Position numbers and translations under genes: made by a program
Shown here: one piece after another, positions 1 through 6,706 of the stretch
How positions within the stretch are numbered: the stretch's first letter is position 1
Layout: every line of letters begins with the position of its first letter
Notes under the pieces: model-generated
Seen by the model: the letters and a program-made list of their open reading frames with translations, nothing else
The model's database searches: none
Told to the model about the DNA's origin: nothing
DNA from: Opitutia bacterium
GTDB taxonomy: Bacteria > Verrucomicrobiota > Verrucomicrobiia > Opitutales > Opitutaceae
Assembly (NCBI GenBank): GCA_003157575.1
Contig: PMKA01000056.1
Span: 1-7,484, forward strand
Direction: 5' to 3'
Length of the DNA stretch: 7,484 nt

Positions 1-3000
1 GAAGTACTTCTTCTTCTCGTTGTATTTGTTTCCAAAATACAAACTCCGGAGGCTGATCCGGGTCCTGCCGTCGTCGCCGACCGTCATCTTGCACAGCACA
101 TCTGTCCGCGTCGCGCCGGCCTCCGTCGCCTCGACCGTCGTGTGCGATCCGTCCGGCAGCACGAGCGCAAGCCTCCCCTCATGGGCGGTCGAGCCGAGGC
201 ACGCGTACTGGTCCGTGTCGTTCAGGTAATAGGTGACGCCGTCGATCTTCACCCTCACGAGGGGCGTCGTGAAGGACGAGGGCAGCGGGAGCGAACCGGC
301 GAGCTCGACGAGGCCGGGGGCCGGCGCAAGCTCGGAGGCCAGCACAAACTCCGGGTGGAATCCGGCGGCCGTGAGCATCGCGTGAAACAGGATGGCGCGG
401 TCCGCCGCGTGACCGTAGCCGTCCGCCAGTGTGGTGTCCGCGGCCGAAAGCTCGGAGAGCGGAAGTTCGTCAAAGGAGGGCCCCGCGAGCCGGATCGAGC
501 GGGCGATGGCGTCGCGGATCGCGCGCACGGCGGCCGCGCCCGGACCGGCTTTGGCTGCAAGTTCGCGGGCCAGCGCCGACGCCTTTGGGGACAGACTGGA
601 CCTGTCGAGAAGAACTTGGGTGAGCCGCCCGAGGTATTCGCTCTCCTGGCCGGCGAAGAAGCCCGCTCCCGCCTCGAAGTCCCAGTCGGGAGGAAGCAGG
701 TCTTCCGCGGGCAATGGCGGGACGTTCACGGCGCTCCACTCGACGGTCTTCCGCCCGGCCTCCGCCGACTTCTTCTCCTGCACGATGCCGGACGGGCCGG
801 TCAGCCAGGTGCGGACCGGCAGATCCGCCGGGGCGCGCACGATGGCTGTCTTCTGCACGAGCTCGTTGGTTGCCTGGAATGGAATGAACTCCGAGAGGAA
901 AGGACGGTCGTGGCTGGTCACGACATATTCGAATTCGATCGTCGAACCGATCTCCACCCCGGGGAAGTTCGCCACGAGCAGCTTGCCCCCGGTGTAGCGG
1001 CGGGCGGAGGCGTTCCAGCCGGCGTCCATCACATGAATTTCGCCCTCCGAGATCTCCCTGCGTTCGCCGGCGGCCGAAACGACCGCGCCATGTTCAAGGC
1101 GCACGTCCTCGCATGCCGGATTGAACGCGATCTTCAGCTCGGAGAACTCCTTCTTGCCGTTGTAGCTCAGGACCTGGAGGCGGTTTCTGACGCGCAGGAC
1201 GGAAGTGTGCGCGTCCTTAACGTCGAACTCGCGGCGGCTCTCGAGCACCCGGACGTCCGACTCGATCTTTTGCGGACCGGCGTCCGCCGCGAACTCGCTC
1301 CGCCCGGCGACGGTTCCGGGCGACACCGCCAGGACCGGGGCCTTGCGCACGTCGAGCTCGATCCTTTCCAGGGCGGTCTTGAGCCGCAGGTACTGCGCCG
1401 GGGAGAACTCGATGACCTTGAGTTCGAGGCCGCGTTTTCCGGTGAGCACTCCCGGCTTGAAATCGAAGGACTGCCGGTAGGTGAAACAGTCGTCGTCGAC
1501 CGGCGCCCCGGCGGGAAGCGACAGTGCCGCCTGGAAGCCGGCGGCAAGGCGGATTGAAACCTCCTCGCTCAGCCCGCATGCCACATATGTGCGCATGGGA
1601 TACTTCCTCCGTTCGAGGCCGGTTCCGTTTAGGATGTAGTTGACGATGCCGAAGCTCTTGCCGATCCAGGGGACGTTGACGATCGCCTTGCCGCCGCCGA
1701 TCGCGGTCATGCCGTCCGCGGCGAACGCGATCGTTGCGTGGACCGGGACGGAGCTGTCGAGCATGTTCTCGGGCTCGAGCTTCAGCTCCTTAAGAGTTGA
1801 ACCCGGCACCGTGTGCTTGACGAAATTCTCGAAGAGCCGGCGGCGGTCGTCAGGCTTCATCTGCGCGAACGCGCCGCGGAAGGCGTTGTCGTTGATCCCG
1901 CCGAACTCCAGCACCGACGTGGCCTCAAGGTGGCCGCCGGCGTCAAGCGATCCGGTGGTCCTTATCCGCATCATGTTGTCCACGGGCGGCGGAACCGGGC
2001 TTTGTTTCAGGTTCTCCCCCTCGGGCCGGCAGACGAGGTAGCTCTGGTCCGCCTCCTCCGCGGGCAGAAGGTCGCAGGTGTTCTCGTCGGTGGGATCCAT
2101 CAGGATGTACTCGCCGGGCTTGAGGGACACTGCGACGATCGCGTGGTTGAAGAAATAGTCGGGGACCTCCGCGTCGCGCCTGCTTCCCACGCTCGTCAGC
2201 ACCGGATAGGCCTCGAAGCCGGCGGTGCGCAGCATTGCGACGAGCAGGCCGGCCTTGTCGCGGCAGACGCCGTACTTCTTCTCGAACGTGAGGCACACGT
2301 CGTGCGGTTCGAATCCCGGCCGGTCCTTCTCCGGCGTCACCCCCATGTAGCGGATCGATTTGGACACATGGTAGAAAAGCGCCTTGATTCGGTCCATGTC
2401 GCCGCCCGTGCCGGCCGAAAGCTCGGCGACCTTCTGCTTCATCTCGGGCGACACCGCATCGAGGTGCGCCCTGGAAAGATTCCAATACCAGCGCGAGACG
2501 TCCTTCCATTCCGGGAGCGTGCTCACCCAGAGGCGCTGCAGGACCGTTTCATAGGGCGGCATCGCGGGCTCGTCATACATGCGCGGCACATTGTCGACCT
2601 CCCAGGTGTGCACCCGGCTGCCGTCGTCCGCGGTCCGGCAGGTGTAGCGCACCGTTCCCGGAATCTCGTCGCGGATTGCGATCTTCTTAAGGTCCTTTGC
2701 GGCCGGGGCCGTGATTTCGACGCTCAGGTGGCGGATGAAACCGCGTCCCTCCAGCATGCAACCCTCGGCATATTCGCCCTCGACGACCGGACGCACGATT
2801 GTCTGCCGCGTGATGGAGTGAACCATGTCGCCCGCCTCGAGCACAGGGATGTTCACCTGGAGCACGCGCGAGTTCGGATCGTAGATGTTGATCTGCATCT
2901 GCTGGTCGTCGATCGTCTCCTTCGAGTTTGCGGCGACGTCGACCGGAAGCACCGAGCCGTCGGGCCTGAGCACATCGATCCGGACGACATCGACGCGGGT

Positions 3001-3327
3001 GTAGGGCAGCTCGAACTGCAGGCGCAGGAGGCGGTTGTCGTCCTTGCCCTTTTCCGTGAGCACCTTCAGGAACGTCTCATCCTGGGTCTCGCCCGTGCCG
3101 TCGGCGCGATATGCGCGGACGAAACGCTGTTCGACGACCACCTCATCGCAGCCGGGATGGCTCGCGGGCGTGATCGCCGCGGCCGCTGCCTGGACCTTTG
3201 CCACATCGAGGCCCGCCCAGCGGGCGCCCTGGTAGGATGCGGTTCCGTCGGCGCCGACGATGCGGACGCACGAGAGAACGAACATTATTGCGCCGAGACG
3301 AATCCACACCCGGAACGAGGCACGCAT
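1..3327 (-). CDS. Exported tandem DUF3857-transglutaminase-like protein (C-terminus beyond window)
   Basis: The frame is open for 1109 codons from ATG 3327 to base 1, with no stop in my codon-by-codon reading; the true C-terminus lies outside. Residues 1-26 look like a signal peptide (basic start, hydrophobic 11-21, VGA before D27), so the product is probably periplasmic or surface-located. Unit 1 has a DUF3857-like beta domain (about 60-235), then a transglutaminase fold (about 290-425) with Cys355 in YGVCRDKA, His395 in NHAIVA and Asp411 in MDPTDE, then a beta-rich tail (about 430-680). Unit 2 repeats this: DUF3857-like about 693-865, transglutaminase-like about 905-1045, and the start of another tail. 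Here YGHAADRA puts Ala974 at the Cys position, and TPLVRV puts Thr1021 at the His position, so unit 2 is probably inactive. Proteins with these domains are widespread in Gram-negative bacteria, but their substrate is generally unknown. If unit 2 has a tail like unit 1, roughly 200 more residues are expected. The gene is divergent from the GH31 gene. Confidence 0.88.
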   Translation of the reverse strand, partial: MRASFRVWIRLGAIMFVLSCVRIVGADGTASYQGARWAGLDVAKVQAAAAAITPASHPGCDEVVVEQRFVRAYRADGTGETQDETFLKVLTEKGKDDNRLLRLQFELPYTRVDVVRIDVLRPDGSVLPVDVAANSKETIDDQQMQINIYDPNSRVLQVNIPVLEAGDMVHSITRQTIVRPVVEGEYAEGCMLEGRGFIRHLSVEITAPAAKDLKKIAIRDEIPGTVRYTCRTADDGSRVHTWEVDNVPRMYDEPAMPPYETVLQRLWVSTLPEWKDVSRWYWNLSRAHLDAVSPEMKQKVAELSAGTGGDMDRIKALFYHVSKSIRYMGVTPEKDRPGFEPHDVCLTFEKKYGVCRDKAGLLVAMLRTAGFEAYPVLTSVGSRRDAEVPDYFFNHAIVAVSLKPGEYILMDPTDENTCDLLPAEEADQSYLVCRPEGENLKQSPVPPPVDNMMRIRTTGSLDAGGHLEATSVLEFGGINDNAFRGAFAQMKPDDRRRLFENFVKHTVPGSTLKELKLEPENMLDSSVPVHATIAFAADGMTAIGGGKAIVNVPWIGKSFGIVNYILNGTGLERRKYPMRTYVACGLSEEVSIRLAAGFQAALSLPAGAPVDDDCFTYRQSFDFKPGVLTGKRGLELKVIEFSPAQYLRLKTALERIELDVRKAPVLAVSPGTVAGRSEFAADAGPQKIESDVRVLESRREFDVKDAHTSVLRVRNRLQVLSYNGKKEFSELKIAFNPACEDVRLEHGAVVSAAGERREISEGEIHVMDAGWNASARRYTGGKLLVANFPGVEIGSTIEFEYVVTSHDRPFLSEFIPFQATNELVQKTAIVRAPADLPVRTWLTGPSGIVQEKKSAEAGRKTVEWSAVNVPPLPAEDLLPPDWDFEAGAGFFAGQESEYLGRLTQVLLDRSSLSPKASALARELAAKAGPGAAAVRAIRDAIARSIRLAGPSFDELPLSELSAADTTLADGYGHAADRAILFHAMLTAAGFHPEFVLASELAPAPGLVELAGSLPLPSSFTTPLVRVKIDGVTYYLNDTDQYACLGSTAHEGRLALVLPDGSHTTVEATEAGATRTDVLCKMTVGDDGRTRISLRSLYFGNKYNEKKKYF

Positions 3328-3339
3328 GTTGAAAGATGA

Positions 3340-3346
3340 TCCTTCC
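3340..3346 (-). promoter_or_regulatory. Probable Shine-Dalgarno site of the transglutaminase-like gene
   Basis: On the minus strand GGAAGGA lies upstream of ATG 3327, with 12 bases between its last base and the ATG, which is somewhat long. It supports 3327 as the start over an in-frame ATG at 3393. That longer start would put 22 mostly polar residues in front of the signal peptide. Confidence 0.45.
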
Positions 3347-3406
3347 GATGGTGAAACAAAAGACCAGTCAAATTGCCCTAATCCGCGAGACATTGCCTCC
3401 ACTTGC

Positions 3407-3432
3407 GTAGGGCCGGACATTACGTCCGGGCC
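3407..3432 (+). repeat. REP-like element A (GTAG plus bulged hairpin)
   Basis: GTAG at 3407-3410 is followed directly by a 22-nt imperfect palindrome. GGCC-GGAC (3411-3418) pairs with GTCC (3424-3427) and GGCC (3429-3432), around a 5-nt loop ATTAC and with one unpaired G at 3428. A GTAG tetranucleotide 5' of a bulged hairpin is the established layout of REP elements moved by RAYT (Y1-family) transposases. Membership in a repeated genomic family is inferred from the two further copies nearby. Confidence 0.68.
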
Positions 3433-3478
3433 GCCCGAGACCTGATGGCGGAAGTCGGAGGCCGCAGAGGGCTGCCCT

Positions 3479-3504
3479 GGTCCGCGCACAAGGCGCGACC
3501 CTAC
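3479..3504 (-). repeat. REP-like element B (GTAG plus bulged hairpin)
   Basis: Read on the minus strand, GTAG (3504-3501) precedes a 22-nt hairpin. Its outer stem is GGTC/GACC, its inner stem GCGC/GCGC, its loop CTTGT, and a single G (complement of 3483) is bulged on the 3' arm. Stem lengths, loop length and bulge position match element A, while both stems differ in sequence with pairing kept. It faces element A, with GTAG at both outer ends of the pair. Confidence 0.68.
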
Positions 3505-3526
3505 GGCAACCATTCGCAGGAGGAGT

Positions 3527-3552
3527 GGTCCGCCGGCAAGAGGCGACCCTAC
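3527..3552 (-). repeat. REP-like element C (GTAG plus bulged hairpin)
   Basis: This is a third copy in the same orientation as B. On the minus strand GTAG (3552-3549) precedes a 22-nt hairpin with outer stem GGTC/GACC, a three-pair inner stem GCC/GGC, a 7-nt loop and one bulged G (complement of 3531). The fourth inner pair of A and B is replaced by an apparent mismatch here. The bases CCGTAGGGTCGC are identical between B and C. Confidence 0.65.
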
Positions 3553-3621
3553 GGAGTCTCTTGTTGCAATCGTTGGCTTGTCCGGAAAATCTCGGACTCA
3601 AATTGCTGAAACGGACGCTCT

Positions 3622-6489
3622 ATGTGGAAAAACCCAATCGCCCGATATATCCCGGCGTTCCTGTTGGGGATCGCTCTTTTGAAGGCTGAGCCGACCATGG
3701 AAAAACAAGCTGATGGTGTCCTACTCGCGCTGGACAACGCATTCCTCAAGATCGAGGTCCGCGCGGACAACGTGATCCGCATTGCCTATGCGAAGGACCG
3801 GTCGTTCTTCGCGCGGCCGAGCCTGGTGGTCGTTCCGGGAAACGGCCCCGCGGTGCCGTGGGAGCTGAAGACCGGTCCGGACGAGGCGAGCGTGGTGACG
3901 GCGAAGCTCCAGGCGCGGGTGAAGCTGTCGACGGGGGCCGTGGCGTTCTTCGATTCGGCCGGCCGCCCCGTGCTTGCGGAACGCGCGGGCGGCAGGGCGC
4001 TCACGCCGGCGGAGGTGCAGGGCGTGCAGACGCTGCAGGCGCGGCAGGAGTGGGAGCCTGCGGCGGACGAGTCGCTCTACGGTCTGGGGCAGAACCAGCT
4101 CGGGTTGGTCGACATCAAGGGCTACGATCTCGATCTCTGGCAGCACAACGGATCGGTCGTGATTCCGTTCCTGGTTTCGAGCCGCGGCTATGGCCTCCTG
4201 TGGGACAACCCGTCGTATACGCGCTTTGGAGACCTCCGGCCGTTCGAGCCGATCCCCGGTGCGCGCCTGTTCGACGCCGACGGAAAACCTGGCGGACTGA
4301 CCGGGACCTATTTCGCCGACAACCACTTTGAGAAACAGGTGGCGCGTCAGACCGACGCGAAGATCGACATCCTGGGCGTCGCGCCGTTTCCATCGAACGC
4401 CGCGATCCAGGCCGATCTGCCGGAAAAAGGGGATTTCAGCGTGCGCTGGGAGGGAAGCGTCGAGGCTCCGACGAGCGGCGACTACCAGATCCAGACCTAC
4501 TCGGATGGCAACCTCAAGGTTTGGGTCGACGGCAAGCTTGTGTCCAACCATTGGAGGCAGGGCTGGTTGCCATGGTATGATCTGGCCCGCGTGCGGCTCG
4601 AGGGCGGCCGGCGGCACAGCCTGCGGCTCGACTGGGTGAAGGACGACACTCCGCCGGTCATGCAACTGAGGTGGAAGACGCCGCCGGCAGGCGGGGCAAC
4701 GTCGCTTTGGTCCCAGGTGGCGGAGGGCGTCGACTACTATTTTGTGTACGGGCCGGAGATCGACCAGGTCGTTGCCGGCTACCGCAGCCTCACGGGGCCG
4801 GCGCCCATGATGCCGCAGTGGATCTTCGGTTTATGGCAGAGCCGGCAGCGCTACAAGACCGCGCAGGAGAGCCTCGACATCGTCAAGGGGTTCCGCTCCC
4901 GCGGCATCCCGTTCGACAACATCGTGCAGGATTGGTTTTACTGGAAGGCCGACGCCTGGGGTTCACATCAGTTCGATCCGGCGCGCTTTCCCGATCCCGC
5001 GGGCTGGGTGCAGGCGATCCACGACCAGCACGCCCGGCTGATGATCTCCGTCTGGCCGAAGTTTTATCCGGGCACGGAGAACTTTGAGGCGATGCACCGG
5101 GCGGGTTTTCTCTACGAGCGCGATCTGAAGGAAAACGTCCACGACTGGGTCGGATTCCGCTACACCTTTTATGACGCCTTCGATCCGGAGGCGCGGAAGC
5201 TCTTTTGGGCGCAGGTCGACAGGGGACTGTTCAGCAAGCACGTTGACGCGTGGTGGCTGGACGCGACCGAGCCAGATCTGACTCCGGTGCCAACCCTTGG
5301 CGGCCAGCAGGGCTACATGAATCCCACCGCGATGGGGCCCGGATCGCGGGTGTTGAACGCATTTCCGCTTGTTAACGCGGAGTCGGTCTACACCGGCCAG
5401 CGCGCGGCGGCGCCGGACCAGCGGGTGTTCATCCTGACGCGTTCCGGTTTTGCGGGCCAGCAACGCTATGCGGCCGCGGTCTGGTCTGGCGACACGTCGG
5501 CGACGTGGACGGCGCTGCGCAAGCAGATCCAGGCCGGGCTCAGTTTCTGCCTCTCGGGAATGCCGTACTGGACCATGGACGTCGGCGGCTTTGCGTCGCC
5601 GGCGCGCTACGCGGCGCCGTTGGGGCTGAATGCCGCGGGCGAACCGGTCTTCGGGACGCCGGCGCCGGCGGACGTCGAAGACTGGCGCGAACTGAACGTC
5701 CGGTGGTTCCAGTTCGGCACGTTTACGCCGCTGTTGCGGGTCCACGGCGAATATCCCTTCCGCGAGATGTGGCAGTTTGGCGGCGAGGCCTCGCCGGCTT
5801 ATCAGGCGCAACTCAAGTTCGACCGGCTCCGGTACCGCATGCTTCCGTATATCTATTCGCTGGCCGGCGCGGTGACGCGGGACGGCGGCACGATGATGCG
5901 TGGCCTGGTGATGGACTTCCGCTCCGACGCCAAGGCCCGCGAAATCGACAGTGAATACATGTTTGGCCCGGCGTTCCTCGTGAGTCCGGTGACGGAGCCC
6001 AAGGCCCGAACGCGGCCGGTCTACCTGCCGAAGGCGGCCGGGTGGTTCGATTTCTGGACGGGCGCTGCGCTGGCGGGCGGCCGGACGATCGAGGCCCCGG
6101 CGCCGTACGACGCGATCCCGATCTTTGTGCGCGCCGGATCGATCGTGCCGTTCGGCCCCGAGCTGCAATATACCGGCGAGAAACCCGCCGACCCGATCAC
6201 GCTCCATGTTTATGCCGGCGCCGACGGCGACTTCACGCTCTACGAGGACGACGGACTTACCTACGGCTGCGAACGCGGCGCCTGCGCGCGGATTCCGATC
6301 CATTGGAACGATGCCGCGCGCTCGCTGACCATCGGCCGGCGCGAGGGTTCATTCCCGGGCATGCTTGCCGGGCGGACATTCCAGGTCGTGCTGGTCTCCA
6401 AGGCCAGGGCGGCCGGTTTCTCGTTTGAGCCATCGGCGGACCGCACGGTGCAGTACCAGGGCGAACCGGTCGATGTGAGCATTCCGTGA
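3622..6489 (+). CDS. Exported GH31 alpha-xylosidase-like glycosidase with PA14 insert
   Basis: This complete gene encodes 955 residues. Residues 1-22 look like a signal peptide (basic start, hydrophobic 10-20, cleavage likely after LKA), so the enzyme acts in the periplasm or outside the cell. The ATG at 3697 would remove this signal and is less likely. An N-terminal beta-sandwich (about 30-215) is followed by a PA14 domain (about 224-356), then the GH31 barrel (about 385-725) and C-terminal beta-sandwiches with a DUF5110-like segment (from about 859). The likely nucleophile is Asp547 in WWLDATEPD and the likely acid/base Asp624 in WSGDTSATW. DVGGF (653-657) and RVHG (706-709) are further family motifs. 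The length and the PA14 position resemble Cellvibrio japonicus Xyl31A, which removes alpha-1,6-xylose from the non-reducing end of xyloglucan oligosaccharides. Xylosidase activity is therefore likely but inferred, and an alpha-glucosidase or transglycosylase remains possible. No transporter or other glycosidase adjoins it. Confidence 0.93.
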   Translation: MWKNPIARYIPAFLLGIALLKAEPTMEKQADGVLLALDNAFLKIEVRADNVIRIAYAKDRSFFARPSLVVVPGNGPAVPWELKTGPDEASVVTAKLQARVKLSTGAVAFFDSAGRPVLAERAGGRALTPAEVQGVQTLQARQEWEPAADESLYGLGQNQLGLVDIKGYDLDLWQHNGSVVIPFLVSSRGYGLLWDNPSYTRFGDLRPFEPIPGARLFDADGKPGGLTGTYFADNHFEKQVARQTDAKIDILGVAPFPSNAAIQADLPEKGDFSVRWEGSVEAPTSGDYQIQTYSDGNLKVWVDGKLVSNHWRQGWLPWYDLARVRLEGGRRHSLRLDWVKDDTPPVMQLRWKTPPAGGATSLWSQVAEGVDYYFVYGPEIDQVVAGYRSLTGPAPMMPQWIFGLWQSRQRYKTAQESLDIVKGFRSRGIPFDNIVQDWFYWKADAWGSHQFDPARFPDPAGWVQAIHDQHARLMISVWPKFYPGTENFEAMHRAGFLYERDLKENVHDWVGFRYTFYDAFDPEARKLFWAQVDRGLFSKHVDAWWLDATEPDLTPVPTLGGQQGYMNPTAMGPGSRVLNAFPLVNAESVYTGQRAAAPDQRVFILTRSGFAGQQRYAAAVWSGDTSATWTALRKQIQAGLSFCLSGMPYWTMDVGGFASPARYAAPLGLNAAGEPVFGTPAPADVEDWRELNVRWFQFGTFTPLLRVHGEYPFREMWQFGGEASPAYQAQLKFDRLRYRMLPYIYSLAGAVTRDGGTMMRGLVMDFRSDAKAREIDSEYMFGPAFLVSPVTEPKARTRPVYLPKAAGWFDFWTGAALAGGRTIEAPAPYDAIPIFVRAGSIVPFGPELQYTGEKPADPITLHVYAGADGDFTLYEDDGLTYGCERGACARIPIHWNDAARSLTIGRREGSFPGMLAGRTFQVVLVSKARAAGFSFEPSADRTVQYQGEPVDVSIP

Positions 6490-6706
6490 GCGTCAGATAA
6501 CGAAACGAGATCGGGTGAAGCTTCGGACTGCCGGTGACACCGGGATGCGGTCGTGGCATGGGCATCCTGCCTGTTGGGCATGCGCTCTGACATGGGCAAG
6601 GTGTCGACAGCACCCCGGAGAACTGATGATTTGAGCGCCCCTCTTTTCGCGCCGAGCAGAGCGATTGAAGTTCCAAAGCGACAGCAAGAGCCTAAGATTC
6701 GACACC
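6490..6706. other. Intergenic region between GH31 and ATPase genes
   Basis: These 217 bases hold no convincing gene. CCGG-TGACA-CCGG at 6533-6543 region is a short hairpin without a T tract, so it is not a standard intrinsic terminator. An imperfect inverted repeat follows at 6553-6613. TAAGAT at 6693-6698 resembles a -10 box, but no -35 box stands at the right distance. Confidence 0.5.
6553..6613. repeat. Imperfect inverted repeat, possible degenerate intergenic repeat
   Basis: The arm at 6553-6571 (GTGGCATGGGCATCCTGCC) matches the reverse complement of 6594-6613 at 13 of 19 positions, and some mismatches would be G-U pairs in RNA. The 22-base loop contains two CATG palindromes and a second GGGCAT. 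It may be a decayed copy of a repeat family, but there is no second copy in the window to prove it. Confidence 0.35.

Larger units (their letters stand above)
3407..3504. repeat. Inverted REP pair, REPIN/BIME-like unit
   Basis: Elements A and B are inverted relative to each other, with GTAG at both outer ends and a 46-base spacer (3433-3478). Two inverted REPs with a short spacer are the usual mobile unit (REPIN or BIME) in genomes with a RAYT transposase. No RAYT gene lies in this window, so mobilisation in trans is an inference. The unit sits between two divergently transcribed genes. Confidence 0.55.
3328..3621. other. Divergent intergenic region between transglutaminase-like and GH31 genes
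   Basis: Promoters for both flanking genes should lie in these 294 bases. Bases 3328-3400 carry the leader of the minus-strand gene, bases 3405-3555 the three REP-like hairpins, and bases 3556-3621 the leader of the GH31 gene. I could not identify a convincing sigma-70 promoter in either direction. The GH31 leader has only a weak purine stretch before ATG 3622. Confidence 0.6.

Noticed and set aside
142..1557. Long plus-strand open frame of 471 codons
   Set aside because: It is antisense to the transglutaminase-like gene, has an Arg/Gly/Glu-rich low-diversity product and no recognisable domain. It is a shadow of high-GC codon use.
3262..3276. Possible lipobox VLSC at residues 17-20 of the transglutaminase-like protein
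   Set aside because: Leu at the -2 position is not typical, and a standard signal peptidase I site (VGA before D27) follows, so a lipoprotein is not supported.
1813..3339. Long plus-strand open frame of 508 codons
   Set aside because: It is antisense to the first DUF3857-transglutaminase unit. The product is rich in Arg, His, Val and Asp with no family motif, while the minus strand shows clear domains and a catalytic triad.
3366..3371. TTGACT on the minus strand as a -35 box
   Set aside because: At 16-18 bases downstream the sequence is TCGGAA or similar, with no -10-like hexamer.
3391..3393. In-frame upstream ATG for the transglutaminase-like gene
   Set aside because: It would place a polar 22-residue extension ahead of an otherwise normal signal peptide; ATG 3327 has an SD-like GGAAGGA upstream.
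3368..3609. Small open frames on both strands through the REP cluster
   Set aside because: They run through hairpin repeats, have no start signal or domain, and their Arg/Pro/Cys-rich products come from the repeats.
3721..4665. Minus-strand open frame of 314 codons
   Set aside because: It is antisense to the GH31 N-terminal and PA14 region, and its product is Arg-rich without motifs.
4963..6303. Minus-strand open frame of 446 codons
   Set aside because: It is antisense to the GH31 barrel and C-terminal domains, and its product is Arg-rich without motifs.
6531..6543. CCGGTGACACCGG as an intrinsic terminator of the GH31 gene
   Set aside because: The usable stem is only four pairs and no T tract follows.
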